Position numbers and translations under genes: made by a program. From positions 19,629 through 83,628 of the forward strand of contig JAKSQT010000003.1 in the NCBI GenBank assembly GCA_024403995.1: a DNA stretch of 64,000 bases, in the 5' to 3' direction. The DNA is from Ruminococcus sp. Its GTDB lineage: Bacteria; Bacillota; Clostridia; Oscillospirales; Ruminococcaceae. The notes under the pieces were generated by a model that was not told the DNA's origin, did not search any database, and worked only from the letters and a program-made list of their open reading frames with translations. Positions 18,053 to 29,100 of this stretch are shown here, piece after piece. Position 1 is the stretch's first letter. The number at the start of each line of letters is the position of its first letter.

Positions 18053-19072
18053 TTATTTTTTGTATCCGTTTGGATTATTCTTCTGCCAGTTCCATGTGTC
18101 ACGGCACATATCGGCGAGTGTTTTTTCCGTTTTCCAGCCGAGTACAGCCAGTGCCTTGTCAGCATTTGCATAGCTTTCAGGAAGGTCGCCTGCACGTCTG
18201 TCGCCGTAAACGTGATTTATTTTGATATCGTTTACCTTTTCAAAAGTATCAACAATTTCAGTTACGCTGTACGGAGTGCCTGTACCAAGGTTGAATATCT
18301 CAACGCCGTCATGTCCGAGAACATAGTCAATAGCCTTGACATGACCTTTTGCGAGGTCAACAACATGGATATAGTCACGGCGGCAGGTACCGTCAGGAGT
18401 GTCATAATCCTGACCGAAAATGGTGAGCTTTTCACGTCTGCCGACAGCTACCTGAGCAACATAAGGCATGAGGTTATTCGGGATACCCTGCGGATCTTCA
18501 CCGATTCTGCCTGATTCATGAGCGCCGATAGGGTTGAAGTATCTGAGAAGAACAACAGAAAGCTCCTTGTCAGCCTTTGCGGCATCTTCAAGTATCTGCT
18601 CCATCATGACCTTAGTCCAGCCGTATGGGTTTGTGCAGGTACCTCTCTGCATCTGCTCAGTATAAGGAACAGGATTTTCCTCGCCGTAAACAGTAGCGCT
18701 TGATGAGAAGATTATCTTCTTGACGTTGTATTTGTTCATGCATTCAAGAAGTGAAAGTGTTGTATCAATGTTGTTGCGGTAATAGAGTACAGGCTTTGCT
18801 ACGGATTCTCCGACAGCTTTCAGACCTGCGAAATGGATAACTGCATCGATCTCATTTTCCTTGAAAATTTCTTCAAGCTTGCAGGTGTCCTTGATATCGA
18901 CTTCATAAGTTTTTACGGACTTGCCTGTTATCTCCTCCACACGCTTTACAGCTTCGGGACAGCTGTTTGAATAGTTGTCTGCGATGATAACATCGTAGCC
19001 TGAATTAAGAAGCTCAACGGCTGTATGAGAGCCGATGTAGCCTGCGCCTCCTGCGAGTAAAATTCTGCTCAT
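18053..19072 (-). CDS. galE: UDP-glucose 4-epimerase
   Basis: 339-residue NAD-dependent epimerase that interconverts UDP-glucose and UDP-galactose, feeding galactose use and surface polysaccharide synthesis. The motifs are GGAGYIGSHTAVELL at the N-terminus, the catalytic SSSATVYG and the Tyr-x-x-x-Lys of NPYGWTKVM, plus DYIHVVDLAKGH. Length and motif order are typical. An AAGGAG site precedes the ATG. It is the last gene of the gpsA, phosphofructokinase, galE group. Confidence 0.95.
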   Translation of the reverse strand: MSRILLAGGAGYIGSHTAVELLNSGYDVIIADNYSNSCPEAVKRVEEITGKSVKTYEVDIKDTCKLEEIFKENEIDAVIHFAGLKAVGESVAKPVLYYRNNIDTTLSLLECMNKYNVKKIIFSSSATVYGEENPVPYTEQMQRGTCTNPYGWTKVMMEQILEDAAKADKELSVVLLRYFNPIGAHESGRIGEDPQGIPNNLMPYVAQVAVGRREKLTIFGQDYDTPDGTCRRDYIHVVDLAKGHVKAIDYVLGHDGVEIFNLGTGTPYSVTEIVDTFEKVNDIKINHVYGDRRAGDLPESYANADKALAVLGWKTEKTLADMCRDTWNWQKNNPNGYKK

Positions 19073-19093
19073 TCTGGAAATCTCCTTTTGTTA

Positions 19094-20311
19094 TTATTTC
19101 AATACTGATTCATGTATTGCAAAGTGTTTCGGGATTCCGTTCTCTTTGATGAGGTTGAGGTCTCCCTGAATAAGTGGGAGGAAGTAGCCGAGAGCGAAAT
19201 CACGTATATTATTGCCTGCCGTATTGATATATTCTTTCGGCAGGAATTTTTCATTATTGGCGATACAGCCGGCATCTGCGGTCTCAATAACGACAGTGTA
19301 CGGCATATCTGCGATGCGTCGGAAGACCATGACCTTGCCTGTTTCGCCTTCAAGGGCACAGCGAACGCCTGCCGCACCGACAGCTTCAGCCTCGTCGATA
19401 TCAGTTTTTGAGCTGATATGAGAGGAACATCTCTGCATGACATTAAGTTCAATGGAACGGACCTTGCATCCTATTTCCGAGCGGACTATTTCTTCAAGGT
19501 ATTTGCCTATGCCTGAGAGATACTTGTGACCGAAATTATCAACAACGCCCGACTGAACGCCGTCAGGAACTTCAATACCCTCGGAAACAGCAACGATAAC
19601 AGCCTTATGCTTGGACATTTCCTGTCTGACATCGCTGAGGAAGTTATCGAGTGAGAAGTTCATTTCGGGTACATATATAAGATGCGGAGCAGTTTCACCC
19701 ATAGCATGGAGCACTGCGCTTGAAGCGGTGAGCCAGCCTGCGTGTCTGCCCATAATTTCTACGATAGTAACGGAAGGAATACTGTAAACTATGCTGTCGT
19801 GAGTGATCTCGTGCATTGTGGTAGCTACGTATTTTGCGGCAGAGCCGAAGCCCGGAGTATGGTCGGTAACGCAAAGGTCATTGTCGATAGTTTTCGGAAT
19901 GCCGATGACTTTGACATCGAAACTGATGTGGGCGAAATATTCCGAAAGTTTGTTGACGGTATCCATTGAGTCGTTGCCGCCGATATAGAAGAATGCACCT
20001 ATATTGCGTACTTTAAGCGTTTCGACTATCTTCTTGTATACGTCTTCATTCTCTTTCCAGTCGGGAAGCTTATATCTGCATGAGCCGAGGACTGTTGACG
20101 GAGTCTGTCTGAGCAGTTCCATGTCGTTATTAGTGAGAATGATGGATTTGAGGTCTACGAGGTGATTTCCGATAATACCCTCGATACCGTTGATAGAGCC
20201 GAAAATAGCGTCAATAGTTGACACTTTGAGTGACTCCTTGAAAACGCCTACGAGAGAGGCGTTGATGGCGCAGGTCGGACCGCCTGATTGTGCTACAGCA
20301 ATGTTGATCAT
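19094..20311 (-). CDS. Phosphofructokinase, probably pyrophosphate-dependent
   Basis: 405-residue PfkA-superfamily enzyme that phosphorylates fructose 6-phosphate. The nucleotide-site motif reads GGNDSMDTV rather than GGDGS, and the catalytic block reads PKTIDNDL rather than PGTIDND. Asp and Lys at these two positions are the accepted markers of PPi use instead of ATP. N-terminus AQSGGPTCAINASLVG is standard. PPi-dependent glycolysis saves ATP in anaerobes that live on polysaccharide. It sits 77 nt after gpsA and 21 nt before galE on the same strand. Confidence 0.88.
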   Translation of the reverse strand: MINIAVAQSGGPTCAINASLVGVFKESLKVSTIDAIFGSINGIEGIIGNHLVDLKSIILTNNDMELLRQTPSTVLGSCRYKLPDWKENEDVYKKIVETLKVRNIGAFFYIGGNDSMDTVNKLSEYFAHISFDVKVIGIPKTIDNDLCVTDHTPGFGSAAKYVATTMHEITHDSIVYSIPSVTIVEIMGRHAGWLTASSAVLHAMGETAPHLIYVPEMNFSLDNFLSDVRQEMSKHKAVIVAVSEGIEVPDGVQSGVVDNFGHKYLSGIGKYLEEIVRSEIGCKVRSIELNVMQRCSSHISSKTDIDEAEAVGAAGVRCALEGETGKVMVFRRIADMPYTVVIETADAGCIANNEKFLPKEYINTAGNNIRDFALGYFLPLIQGDLNLIKENGIPKHFAIHESVLK

Positions 20312-20388
20312 TTTAATATCCCTTTCAAAATGAAAATCTATGACAGTATCATACGATACATATCACCAGAATAAACCGCCGAATGCGG

Positions 20389-21399
20389 TCAGTCATGAAG
20401 TTCGGAGCGCTGTTTGCGCTTCATGAGATTGTCGAGAGCTTCCTGTGGGGAAATGCCCTCGAAAATTGCAGAGTTTACCGATGCGATTATCGGAAGTTCG
20501 ATGTCGTAACGGCGAGAAAGCTCCATTGCAGGCTTAATAGCGTTGATACTTTCGACAACCATGCCTACTTTTTTTAGTGCAGTATCCACATCACAGCCTG
20601 AACCTATGAGCATACCTGCCTGATAGTTGCGGCTGTGCTGGCTGAGGGCGGTAACGATGAGGTCACCCATGCCTGCAAGACCGTAGAAGGTCTGTTCGTG
20701 GCAGCCCATTCTAATGCCGAGACGTTTTATTTCAGCAAGACCACGGGTAATGAGAGCCGCTTTTACGTTGTCGCCGAGACCAAGACCGTTGAGTATTCCT
20801 GATGCAAGAGCGATGATGTTTTTCAGCGCACCGCACAGCTCAACGCCCTTGATATCAGGGTTTGTGTATACTCTCATGCACGAGTTGGTGAAAACGTCCT
20901 GAATGAGATTTGCGGTCTCAAGGTCAGGACAGGCAGAGAGAATGGTAGTCGGCATGAATTTGATTACTTCCTCGGCGTGTGTCGGGCCTGAGAGAGCGGC
21001 GATATTTATGGATTTTTCTCTTACGATGTCACCAAGTTCATTTGTGATGACTTCGGACATAGTGAGAAGTGTGGACTCCTCGATGCCTTTTGCAACGCTT
21101 ACTATTATCTGACCGTTTTTCAGATACGGAGCGATAGTTTTTGTGGTGGAACGGATAAATATTGACGGAACTGCCTCAACGAGGATATAGTTGTCGCTGC
21201 ATACTTTCTGTATGTCAACGGTGAACTTCATATTTTCGGACAGGACTGTGTCAGGAAATTTCGGGTGGATATGAGTCTTGTTAAGAGCTTCGATTTCTTC
21301 GGGCAGTGCAGACCACACGCTTATGTCGTGACCGCTTGCACAGAGGAGATTGGCAAGAGCTATGCCCCATGTGCCTGCGCCTAAAATACCTATTTTCAT
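20389..21399 (-). CDS. gpsA: Glycerol-3-phosphate dehydrogenase [NAD(P)+]
   Basis: 336-residue cytoplasmic enzyme that makes sn-glycerol 3-phosphate for phospholipids. The N-terminal MKIGILGAGTWGIALANLL is the NAD site; the catalytic Lys lies in CGALKNIIALASGIL, and GLAGMGDLIVT is a GpsA signature. The ATG at 21399 follows AAGGAG; a longer frame to 21462 lacks one. It is the first gene of a three-gene minus-strand group. Confidence 0.95.
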   Translation of the reverse strand: MKIGILGAGTWGIALANLLCASGHDISVWSALPEEIEALNKTHIHPKFPDTVLSENMKFTVDIQKVCSDNYILVEAVPSIFIRSTTKTIAPYLKNGQIIVSVAKGIEESTLLTMSEVITNELGDIVREKSINIAALSGPTHAEEVIKFMPTTILSACPDLETANLIQDVFTNSCMRVYTNPDIKGVELCGALKNIIALASGILNGLGLGDNVKAALITRGLAEIKRLGIRMGCHEQTFYGLAGMGDLIVTALSQHSRNYQAGMLIGSGCDVDTALKKVGMVVESINAIKPAMELSRRYDIELPIIASVNSAIFEGISPQEALDNLMKRKQRSELHD

Positions 21400-21721
21400 G
21401 ATAGTTTGCTCCTTATTATTTATAGTACAGCCAAGGCAGCCTCCGCAGTACGGATTTGCCATAATTTGATTATAACAGATGAACCATATAATGTCAAGCG
21501 TTGAGAACTTGTTCGCATAGGAGATAGAGGCAACTTTTTGGCAAATTTAATTGCTGACTGCGTTAAAATCACTTTAAATGTGAAAGCATTTCTGAAAAAC
21601 TTCTGAGAAAAAGCAGATATTCACAGCTATGATTTATAAGTTAAAATATAATTATTATACAAAAATCAAAGGAAATAGTTGCGGTATTTACAAATTAAAT
21701 ATGAATATATTGCAAACAGGT
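21400..21721. other. Intergenic region, no gene seen
   Basis: AT-rich divergent gap between gpsA and the pilus operon. No reading frame with an SD, no clear RNA fold and no repeat is evident, apart from a short stretch near 21600 (TTCTGAGAAAAAGCAG) that resembles the inner end of the element at 5066. Confidence 0.5.
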
Positions 21722-21792
21722 GTATATTATGGCTTGCAATATACTATTTGTATATCAGCGGTTGAATATCATTCTAAATAGTGCACTATTTA
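21722..21792. promoter_or_regulatory. Cluster of palindromes upstream of the pilus promoter (possible operator)
   Basis: TAAATAGTGCACTATTTA at 21775-21792 is a perfect 18-bp palindrome whose right end is 43 bp before the -35 box. Two weaker inverted repeats precede it: GTATATT/AATATAC (21722-21744) and ATATAC/GTATAT (21740-21756). A dimeric regulator is the simplest reading; which one is unknown. Confidence 0.5.
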
Positions 21793-21835
21793 TACACATG
21801 GTTGTTGTGCAAGAATACAAAATAGAAAAATCGTA

Positions 21836-21864
21836 TTGACAAACGCTATTTTTAGGGGTATAAT
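21836..21864 (+). promoter_or_regulatory. Sigma-A promoter of the pilus operon
   Basis: Consensus TTGACA (21836-21841) and TATAAT (21859-21864) with a 17-nt spacer. No other strong promoter is visible up to 35.4 kb, so it could drive the whole operon. Confidence 0.88.
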
Positions 21865-21870
21865 GAATTT

Positions 21871-22133
21871 AGTTCAATTGGTACAACTTACTAATTTAAT
21901 TTTGAAAAACGAATTTCTTTTATTAATAAAGTTTAATAATATGCTGCAAAGCACAAACATTATCATGCAAATAAGATGTAACACAAGGAATAATCTACAT
22001 TTTGTATATTAGCATAAAATTATTACTGTTTACTGTGACAAAAATATAAAAAGAGACACTATTACATATGTTTATTGATGCAAATTTCAATAAACATATT
22101 ATTTGTTTTATTATTGCGGAGGAAATTTTTATT
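21871..22133 (+). other. Long 5' untranslated leader of the pilus operon
   Basis: About 260 nt separate the predicted transcription start from the first ATG with an SD (GGAGG at 22118-22122). The leader is very AT-rich and shows no riboswitch or terminator that I recognise. A frame opening at 22068 runs in phase into the first gene but has no SD. Confidence 0.5.
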
Positions 22134-22481
22134 ATGACCGATAAGGAACTGAGCAAACTCAAACGAACCGAACTTCTTGAACTGATGCTCTATATGCGTG
22201 AGGAGATCGATAATCTTCAGAAAGAAAACGAGGAGCTGAAAAAACAGATCAGCGATAATGGCATAAATCGTTCGATGCTCGAAAAAATCATGAAGGCTGT
22301 ATGCCGTGATGATGAGCCTGAAAAATCAGATGAAAATGTGAAAGCAGCTCTCCCTGAAAATGATGATGAGATATCTGCTGAAAAAACAGATATTACCGTG
22401 GACAGCGGTGAATCTGAAACAGCGGAAACAACAGAAAATATTGAAGAAACAGGCGAGGAAAACAGTAATGAAAAAGGCTGA
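22134..22481 (+). CDS. Small acidic coiled-coil protein, first gene of the pilus operon
   Basis: 115 residues. Residues 1-45 form an amphipathic helix or coiled coil (LKRTELLELMLYMREEIDNL and following heptads). The C-terminal half is strongly acidic and rich in Glu, Ser and Thr. No signal peptide is present, so it is probably cytoplasmic. The start at 22134 is set by GGAGG 11 nt upstream. It overlaps the signal peptidase gene by 14 bp, implying translational coupling. No family is recognised. Its position suggests a role in pilus secretion or control, but this is inference from context. Confidence 0.7.
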   Translation: MTDKELSKLKRTELLELMLYMREEIDNLQKENEELKKQISDNGINRSMLEKIMKAVCRDDEPEKSDENVKAALPENDDEISAEKTDITVDSGESETAETTENIEETGEENSNEKG

Positions 22482-23064
22482 GCTGAAAAAATCAATAAAT
22501 GAGCTACCCTCAGCCAAGCAGCTTGAACAGGAACTGAACAGTGTGAGATACCGCAGGAATTTTGTGAAGATACTCGGTAATACAGTTGCTTCACTTCTCG
22601 TTGTTGCGGCGGCAGCGACACTGATAGCTATGCTGTTCCTGCCTTTCCTGAGAGTCACAGGCTCAAGCATGACTCCAACATTATATAATGATGAAATGAT
22701 CGTCTGCTCAAAACGAAGCAATTTCAAATCGGGAGATGTTGTTGCATTTTACTATAACAACAAGATACTCCTGAAACGAGTTATCGGAACATCAGGCGAC
22801 TTCATAAATATTACCGAAGACGGAACAGTTTATCTCAACGGAGAAATTCTCGATGAACCATATGTCGAGGACAAGGCTCTTGGTGAATGTGACATTCCGC
22901 TTCCTTATCAGGTTCCCGACAACAGAATTTTTGTAATGGGTGACCATCGTTCAGTCTCAGTTGACAGCCGTTCAGTATCAGTCGGTTGCATTGCTGACGA
23001 ATATGTTATCGGAAAAGTTATTTTCCGCATATGGCCGCCCGAAAAAATAGGCACAGTACAATAA
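22468..23064 (+). CDS. Signal peptidase I of the pilus operon
   Basis: 198-residue membrane-bound serine protease. One N-terminal hydrophobic helix (about 35-60) precedes the catalytic Ser in TGSSMTPTL and the catalytic Lys in LLKRVIGTSGD; the GDHR motif (VMGDHRSVSVDSRSVS) closes the fold. The ATG at 22468 overlaps the previous gene by 14 bp with GAGGAA just ahead. Dedicated signal peptidases (SipA/LepA type) are known in streptococcal pilus islands, so this one probably processes the pilins or helps assembly. Both catalytic residues are present, unlike some inactive SipA proteins. Confidence 0.92.
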   Translation: MKKAELKKSINELPSAKQLEQELNSVRYRRNFVKILGNTVASLLVVAAAATLIAMLFLPFLRVTGSSMTPTLYNDEMIVCSKRSNFKSGDVVAFYYNNKILLKRVIGTSGDFINITEDGTVYLNGEILDEPYVEDKALGECDIPLPYQVPDNRIFVMGDHRSVSVDSRSVSVGCIADEYVIGKVIFRIWPPEKIGTVQ

Positions 23065-23132
23065 AGAATACAATATCCAACAATAGATCTTGTTTCTATC
23101 TGAACAATTGCTTTTTCAAGGAGGTGACAGTG

Positions 23133-26100
23133 TTGAAAAGATTTCAGTCTATTATCCAGACTTATCTTAATGACCACGAAAAACATAAAAAACAATTAGC
23201 AGTTTTACTTGCATTATCAATACTTGTCTTCTTTACTGTACCGCTTGGTCTTATGAAACCGGCAAAAAGTATGACAAGTCCGAAAGTAAGCCCTGTTACA
23301 CCTGAAATACCGGTTGTACAGCTTAATTATACCGGCAGTGACGGACGTGAAAAGGTCACAAATGCTGCCGATGCTGACGGAAATATCGTTGACGGAATTA
23401 TTTACAGCCCGCAAGAGGCAGACCTCATTACCCTGTTTTTCGGAAACAAGGATGATTACAGCGGATACAACATGACTCTTGACGATGCGCTTAATCTTTC
23501 CAAAAGCACATATTTCCTCGGTCTTGCAAGTGACTTCTGTGCATTTGTTGAGAACGATTTTACTGCATCTGCTGCTGACTGTGAGGGACGTATCGCAGCC
23601 GGAGGAGATATCAGTTTCAAAGGCGAATGGAATTATCAGATAGGAAGCGGCGACTATGCATCAATGACTGCCCTCAGATATACTGATAATTATTCTAACG
23701 AAACAGTAAAAGAGACAGGCAATGTAGTTTCCGGATATGCCCATGTAATATGCGGCGGAAAACTTTACAGAATCAATCATCTGTCCACAGGCAAGGGCAG
23801 ACAGAGTGACTCAAATATGCATAAGTATTCAGGCGGCGCTCTTACTGTTTACTATGACCTTGATGAAGACGTATTCAAGCGCTTTCTCGTAGGCGACGTT
23901 GCAGGTTCACTTCATCTCAGCGATGAAAAAGAGGATATACCATTCTCAATAAGTCATAAGCACGAATATCCCGGTGAATGCGGCGACAATTGTACCCACG
24001 ATTATCTTGGAAATGTAAACGAACTGGCTCAGATGTATGAATATCCTGACCTTAAAAAAGTCATCACTTCAATATTCGCAACACTCAGAAGCCGTTCTGA
24101 TACACTTTACAGCATCGGCGGCATCCCTGCAAAGGAAACAAGCGGAAATTCAATTCTGTTTGAAGCTCCTGAGGGAACAACCGACAGCACAATTTATTTC
24201 TATCTTCCTGAATGGAAATTATCCTATAATGAAGTAAGATTCAAGAATATCCCTGAAGATGCACATATCGTCATAAACTGCGGCAATGAAGGCGAGGTAA
24301 AGATCCAGCACGGCGGCACAGTAAAGACATATTTCGTAAATTCAAACAATCAGATAATAAAGGATATATCCAATCAGGGCGGTAACTCATCAAACAACAG
24401 CAAGGATTCCGAAAGAATTATCTATAATTATCCAAAGGCTACAAATCTGGATATATCATGCAACTATAACGGAACTATTCTTGCTCCGAATGCTGATGTA
24501 ACATCATCATTCAACTGCGAAGGTCACCTTTCCGGTGCGCTTGTCGCAAAATCTTTCAACGGCGGTCTTGAATTCGGTTACAGACCATACCGTGGAACAA
24601 GCAGTATCGTATCACTTAAATCAGGCTATATTGTTCCTGTAGATAAGATATGCGCCGACACAGTAAACAGCTTTGTACAGAATGCCAAGCTTGCAGTATA
24701 TAAGTGCGATGCATACGGCAATCTCACAGACAGCGTTTTCGAGTGGACAAGCGGCAATGGCTCACAGTATGTTCCGTTCCCGTCAATGATAGACTTCTCG
24801 GGCGGTACTGATTATCTGAATATGCAGCCTGATGCTTCATTGAATATGTCTCCGCCAGGCGGAAAATATTCAGGCGGCAATCTGCTTAACAGCAAAAAGA
24901 GCAGTGATGCAGATGAAAATAACGAAGAAGAATTGACTGATGAAATTGAAGTCACCGAACCCGTTACAGAAGAAACTACGGAGGAAATGACTGCGGAGAC
25001 TACAGAAGCCGACGCAGAAGAAACAACCGTAGAAACATCCGAAACTGCGGCAGAGGAAACAAGTATCGAAGTTACCGAAACAGTAACGGAAGAAATTGTG
25101 ACAGAAGCAGCATCTGCTGATGATGAGGAGATAATTGAGGCTGAATTCAATGGGGAAAGTCCTGAAACTATCGATGTGCTTGCGGATAGTCCGAAGTACA
25201 AGACATTCACTCAGAGATATGTCATCAAGGAGACACAGACTCCTGAAGGCTATTTCACAGTTGAGAATCAGGATAAATACGTGACTGTAAAGGAAAAGGT
25301 TCTTCTTGGCAGCGAAAATATCGCAGTCATGACAAAGGATAACAAGAACTATTATTATCCGAAGAAATACACGGTCACAGTCACTGTTGACGGCGCAGGT
25401 TCATGGACAGCCGACATCGATGACAGTAAAATGTACGGCAGCACCAATAAGAGCCGTGTTATCACTTTCCCTGACAAAAATGATAAATTTGAGATATTCG
25501 TTGATGACAACAACAGCAATATCATAAGCGCAGTATATAATGACAGCGCAAATATTGACTGTTCAAAAGCGTATATTATCCCGACGGGAGTGAATAATTA
25601 TTATTTCGATCCCGATATGGAAATGATATCTTTTGTTTCTGATATGAATGTTAAAATTGAAAACCGTCCGGGACTGCTTTTCCAGAAAGTCGATGAAACA
25701 GGAAAGGTTCTTGTTGATACTTACAAGAAAGATGTTAACGGAGACTATGAAAAAGACAGCAACGGAAATTTAATTATTGATCAGGAAGCACCAACGGTTC
25801 AACTTATTACATTTGATAATTATGCAATGAGTCCATATGATCTGCATCCAATCAGCACTTTTAAAGGAAGTCTGCAAATTGATCCGCAAGATCTTGATTC
25901 AGGTAAAGTTTATATGCTGTATGAAAATCCAAATAATACAGAAAACTGCGGATATCACAGTTCGGATGGTTTGTTTTTTGTTTATGACAATACCAGACCA
26001 ACTGAATTGCAAGTAGGATATATTGAAAATATTGGATTTGATGATATTACCGGTACTTATTATTTGCGGAATCCTGAAATAAAAAATATATGTGAATCAA

Positions 26101-29100
26101 ATGTAGTTAAATTTGTAAACAACAAAATATACGGAGCATCAATAACCATAGAAAAAGAAGGTCAAATTAAGGGCAGTTCAAGCACATTTAGTTTGACGGG
26201 TGCAGAATTTTCTTTGTGGTCTGAAAAAGGTGAGCTTATTTGTTCGGGATTAAAACAGGATGAAGAATTTGGAAAGAATCCTGTATTTTCAAAATTAAAT
26301 AATGCATATGTACGAAACGGAGAATTAAAAGAAGGTAAATATTACCTTACAGAAGATGTTCTTCCGGCAAAAAGCGGATATAAAATTATTAATCCCGGAA
26401 AAATATATTTTGATGTTAAACATTCTGGTTTACTGTATACAATAGATATAGGACATTTGAAGTACCAGAAAGTTGAAATGGGAAAAGTGAATTTAGGATG
26501 GGCATGGGAATATTATCTCATGTCTCCTAATGGCAGTCCAATGCGTGAGCCAACAAATAAAGATACTATTCCAAATGTCAAATCAATTGATGTTTATTCA
26601 ACTGTAAAGGCAGACCAGTTCTGGATTCCTCCTGATGCAAATGGAAATGATAAAGGAACTGCAAATGCAGCTTCGCTTTATTCTGACAGTAAAGTGACAA
26701 TAGGTGGAAAGCAGTATTATCATTTTAAACAACCTGTTACATATGATCCACCTATTGATTTAAGTCAGTGTAAATTCTTTATAAATAGTAATGATGTTGA
26801 TATTATAATCAGAGCAACAACTGACAATGAAGCAGATGGTGAATCAGAAGGAATGGTTTATTACTATGGTGAACCTGATAGTTCATGGAATCTTAGTGAA
26901 AGTCTTGGTACAGGTAAAGCAAGTTTTAGACTTGTTGCTGGCGGAGGCTGTAAAATAATTGTAAAAAATGAATGTGAAACAACAGGCTCAACGACATTAA
27001 CAGTAAAGAAAAAGTGGGTCGGAGATGAAGCTGTTTCTGATATTTACAGACCTAAAGAAATTTATGTTGAGTTGTATTATAAAGGTACAAGTGCTCCACG
27101 TTCAGCCAACAATCCTTTGATAGCTGCTGATATGGAAGGCGGAACATATTATTCAACTATTACATTGAACGAGGAAAATAACTGGACATATTCCAAAACT
27201 TTTTCAGCAACCAGTTCAAGTAGACTTTATGCTTGGTATTTTAAGGAAGTTGGCAGCAAGGATAATTATACCGTAAGTTATTCAGTAGAAAAGGAAAAAC
27301 CAGAAGACAAGGAAGGAATAGAAGTTATCACCAACACGCTGAATAACATATCATTGAAAGCCAAAAAGAACTGGACTGGATATGGCAATAATTCAAGCTT
27401 TATCCCTGAAAGCTTAACAGCAACGCTTCAATGGAAAAATGCAAGCGGAAACTGGGAAGAAGTTCCGGGTAAATCAACGGTTATTCTCAGAAAATCCAAG
27501 AATTTCGAGGAAACTATCAGAAACTTGCAGGCAGGACGTGAATATCGTCTTGTTGAGACAAATGTTCCAAGCAACTGGATATGTACAAACCCAGACAATG
27601 CGGCAACACCTGCTAGCGGCGAAATGAAGCTGACCAACAAATTTGTAACAGGTGCTCTTGAACTGAACAAGGCGTGGGAAAACGATACTGCTGACACAAG
27701 ACCTGACTCGATCAAGGTCGCACTTTACCGGGCGGTACGCTATCCGTGGCCGACAGGTCAGGAACTCAAGGGTACGGACGACAGCGTTACATCAGACTAT
27801 GCAAGACTTCTCCAGTATTCGCTTTACTTCTATGACGGAGTAATGTGCGGAGATGATGTAGGTAATAAGAGTGCATATTCATGGCGCAGCAAGTGCCATT
27901 CACAGGATGATGACGTTGGCGGAGTGACCGGCGGCTTCCATGACGGTGAAGACCATGTTACATATGGATTGCCGACAGGTTATTCAGCTTCAACTCTTGG
28001 CTGGATGCTGTACGAATACCGTAACGAATGCGACGCACTCGGACAAACAGACCATTTCAGAACAATTCTCGATCACTATGCTGAATTTATCGACAGCAGC
28101 GTGAAAATTGAGAACGGAGCAGTTTCAGAGCTGCTTGTTCAGAAGGGCAAACCGTCAACCGATCATCTGTACTGGGGCACACCGGAAGCGCAGGAAAATG
28201 ACCGTACAGACGAAATGAAGTGGCTCACTCCTGCGGACAAAATGGGCGGCGATATAGCGGCAGAATATGCTGCGGCACTTGTTCTCAGTTATCTGAATTT
28301 CTATGATGCAAATTCACCTGATGCAGAAAAATATGCAGGATATCTTGAAAAAGCAAAACTGCTCTATACTTTCGCACAGGGTAAGGACGCATACAACGAA
28401 CAGTACTGGAACAGAGAGACCTATCCTTCGGGAAGTACAGATGATGATATTGCATGGGCGCTCGTATGGCTTGCTGTTGCAGACCCTGACAATTATAAGA
28501 CAGCGGCAAATGATTTGCTGAATGGACAGAATGCAGCGTTAAGCCAGTCATGGGACTCTGTAATGAATGCGGCATTGGTAGTAAATGCGGCTCATCTCGG
28601 CGGAAACTGGTCAAATATTGCAGGAAATATCAATAGTTATATCTTAAACGACGATTATCTGAATTATTCAGGTTCAAACAATATCGGCGTTGCAAGATAT
28701 AATACAGGCTATCAGATGATAGCTCTTGCGGCAGCTAAGAATAACGCAGCAGGTATTAATGCCGATGCTGTTAAAGCTTGGTGCAAGGGACAGATGAATT
28801 TCATTCTCGGTGATAATAACTATTACATCGATAACGAAGACGGCAGACAAAACGGCATCTGTTTCGTAAGCAACTTCAGCGAGAACTCAGTCCAGAAGCC
28901 GTTCTTCCGTGCAGGAAGCGGCATGGCAGTGGATATGCTGACGGCTGATGACCAGAGCGTTATCAATAGCTATGCACAGGACAGAAATCGTCTTATCGGC
29001 GGTCTTGTAGGCGGTCCACCGTCAGAAGTAACCGAACCTGACAAGAATACAGGAAAACTGGAGGCTGAGTACAATGATGTAAGATCTGACAAGACAAGAA

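Noticed and set aside
21591-21630. Remnant of the 5066 element
   Set aside because: Only about 25 nt resemble it (TTCTGAGAAAAA and nearby), too little to claim an element.
24812-25210. Long frame opposite the adhesin's acidic linker
   Set aside because: Antisense to Glu/Thr-rich codons, giving a Ser/Val-rich low-complexity translation. No start site.
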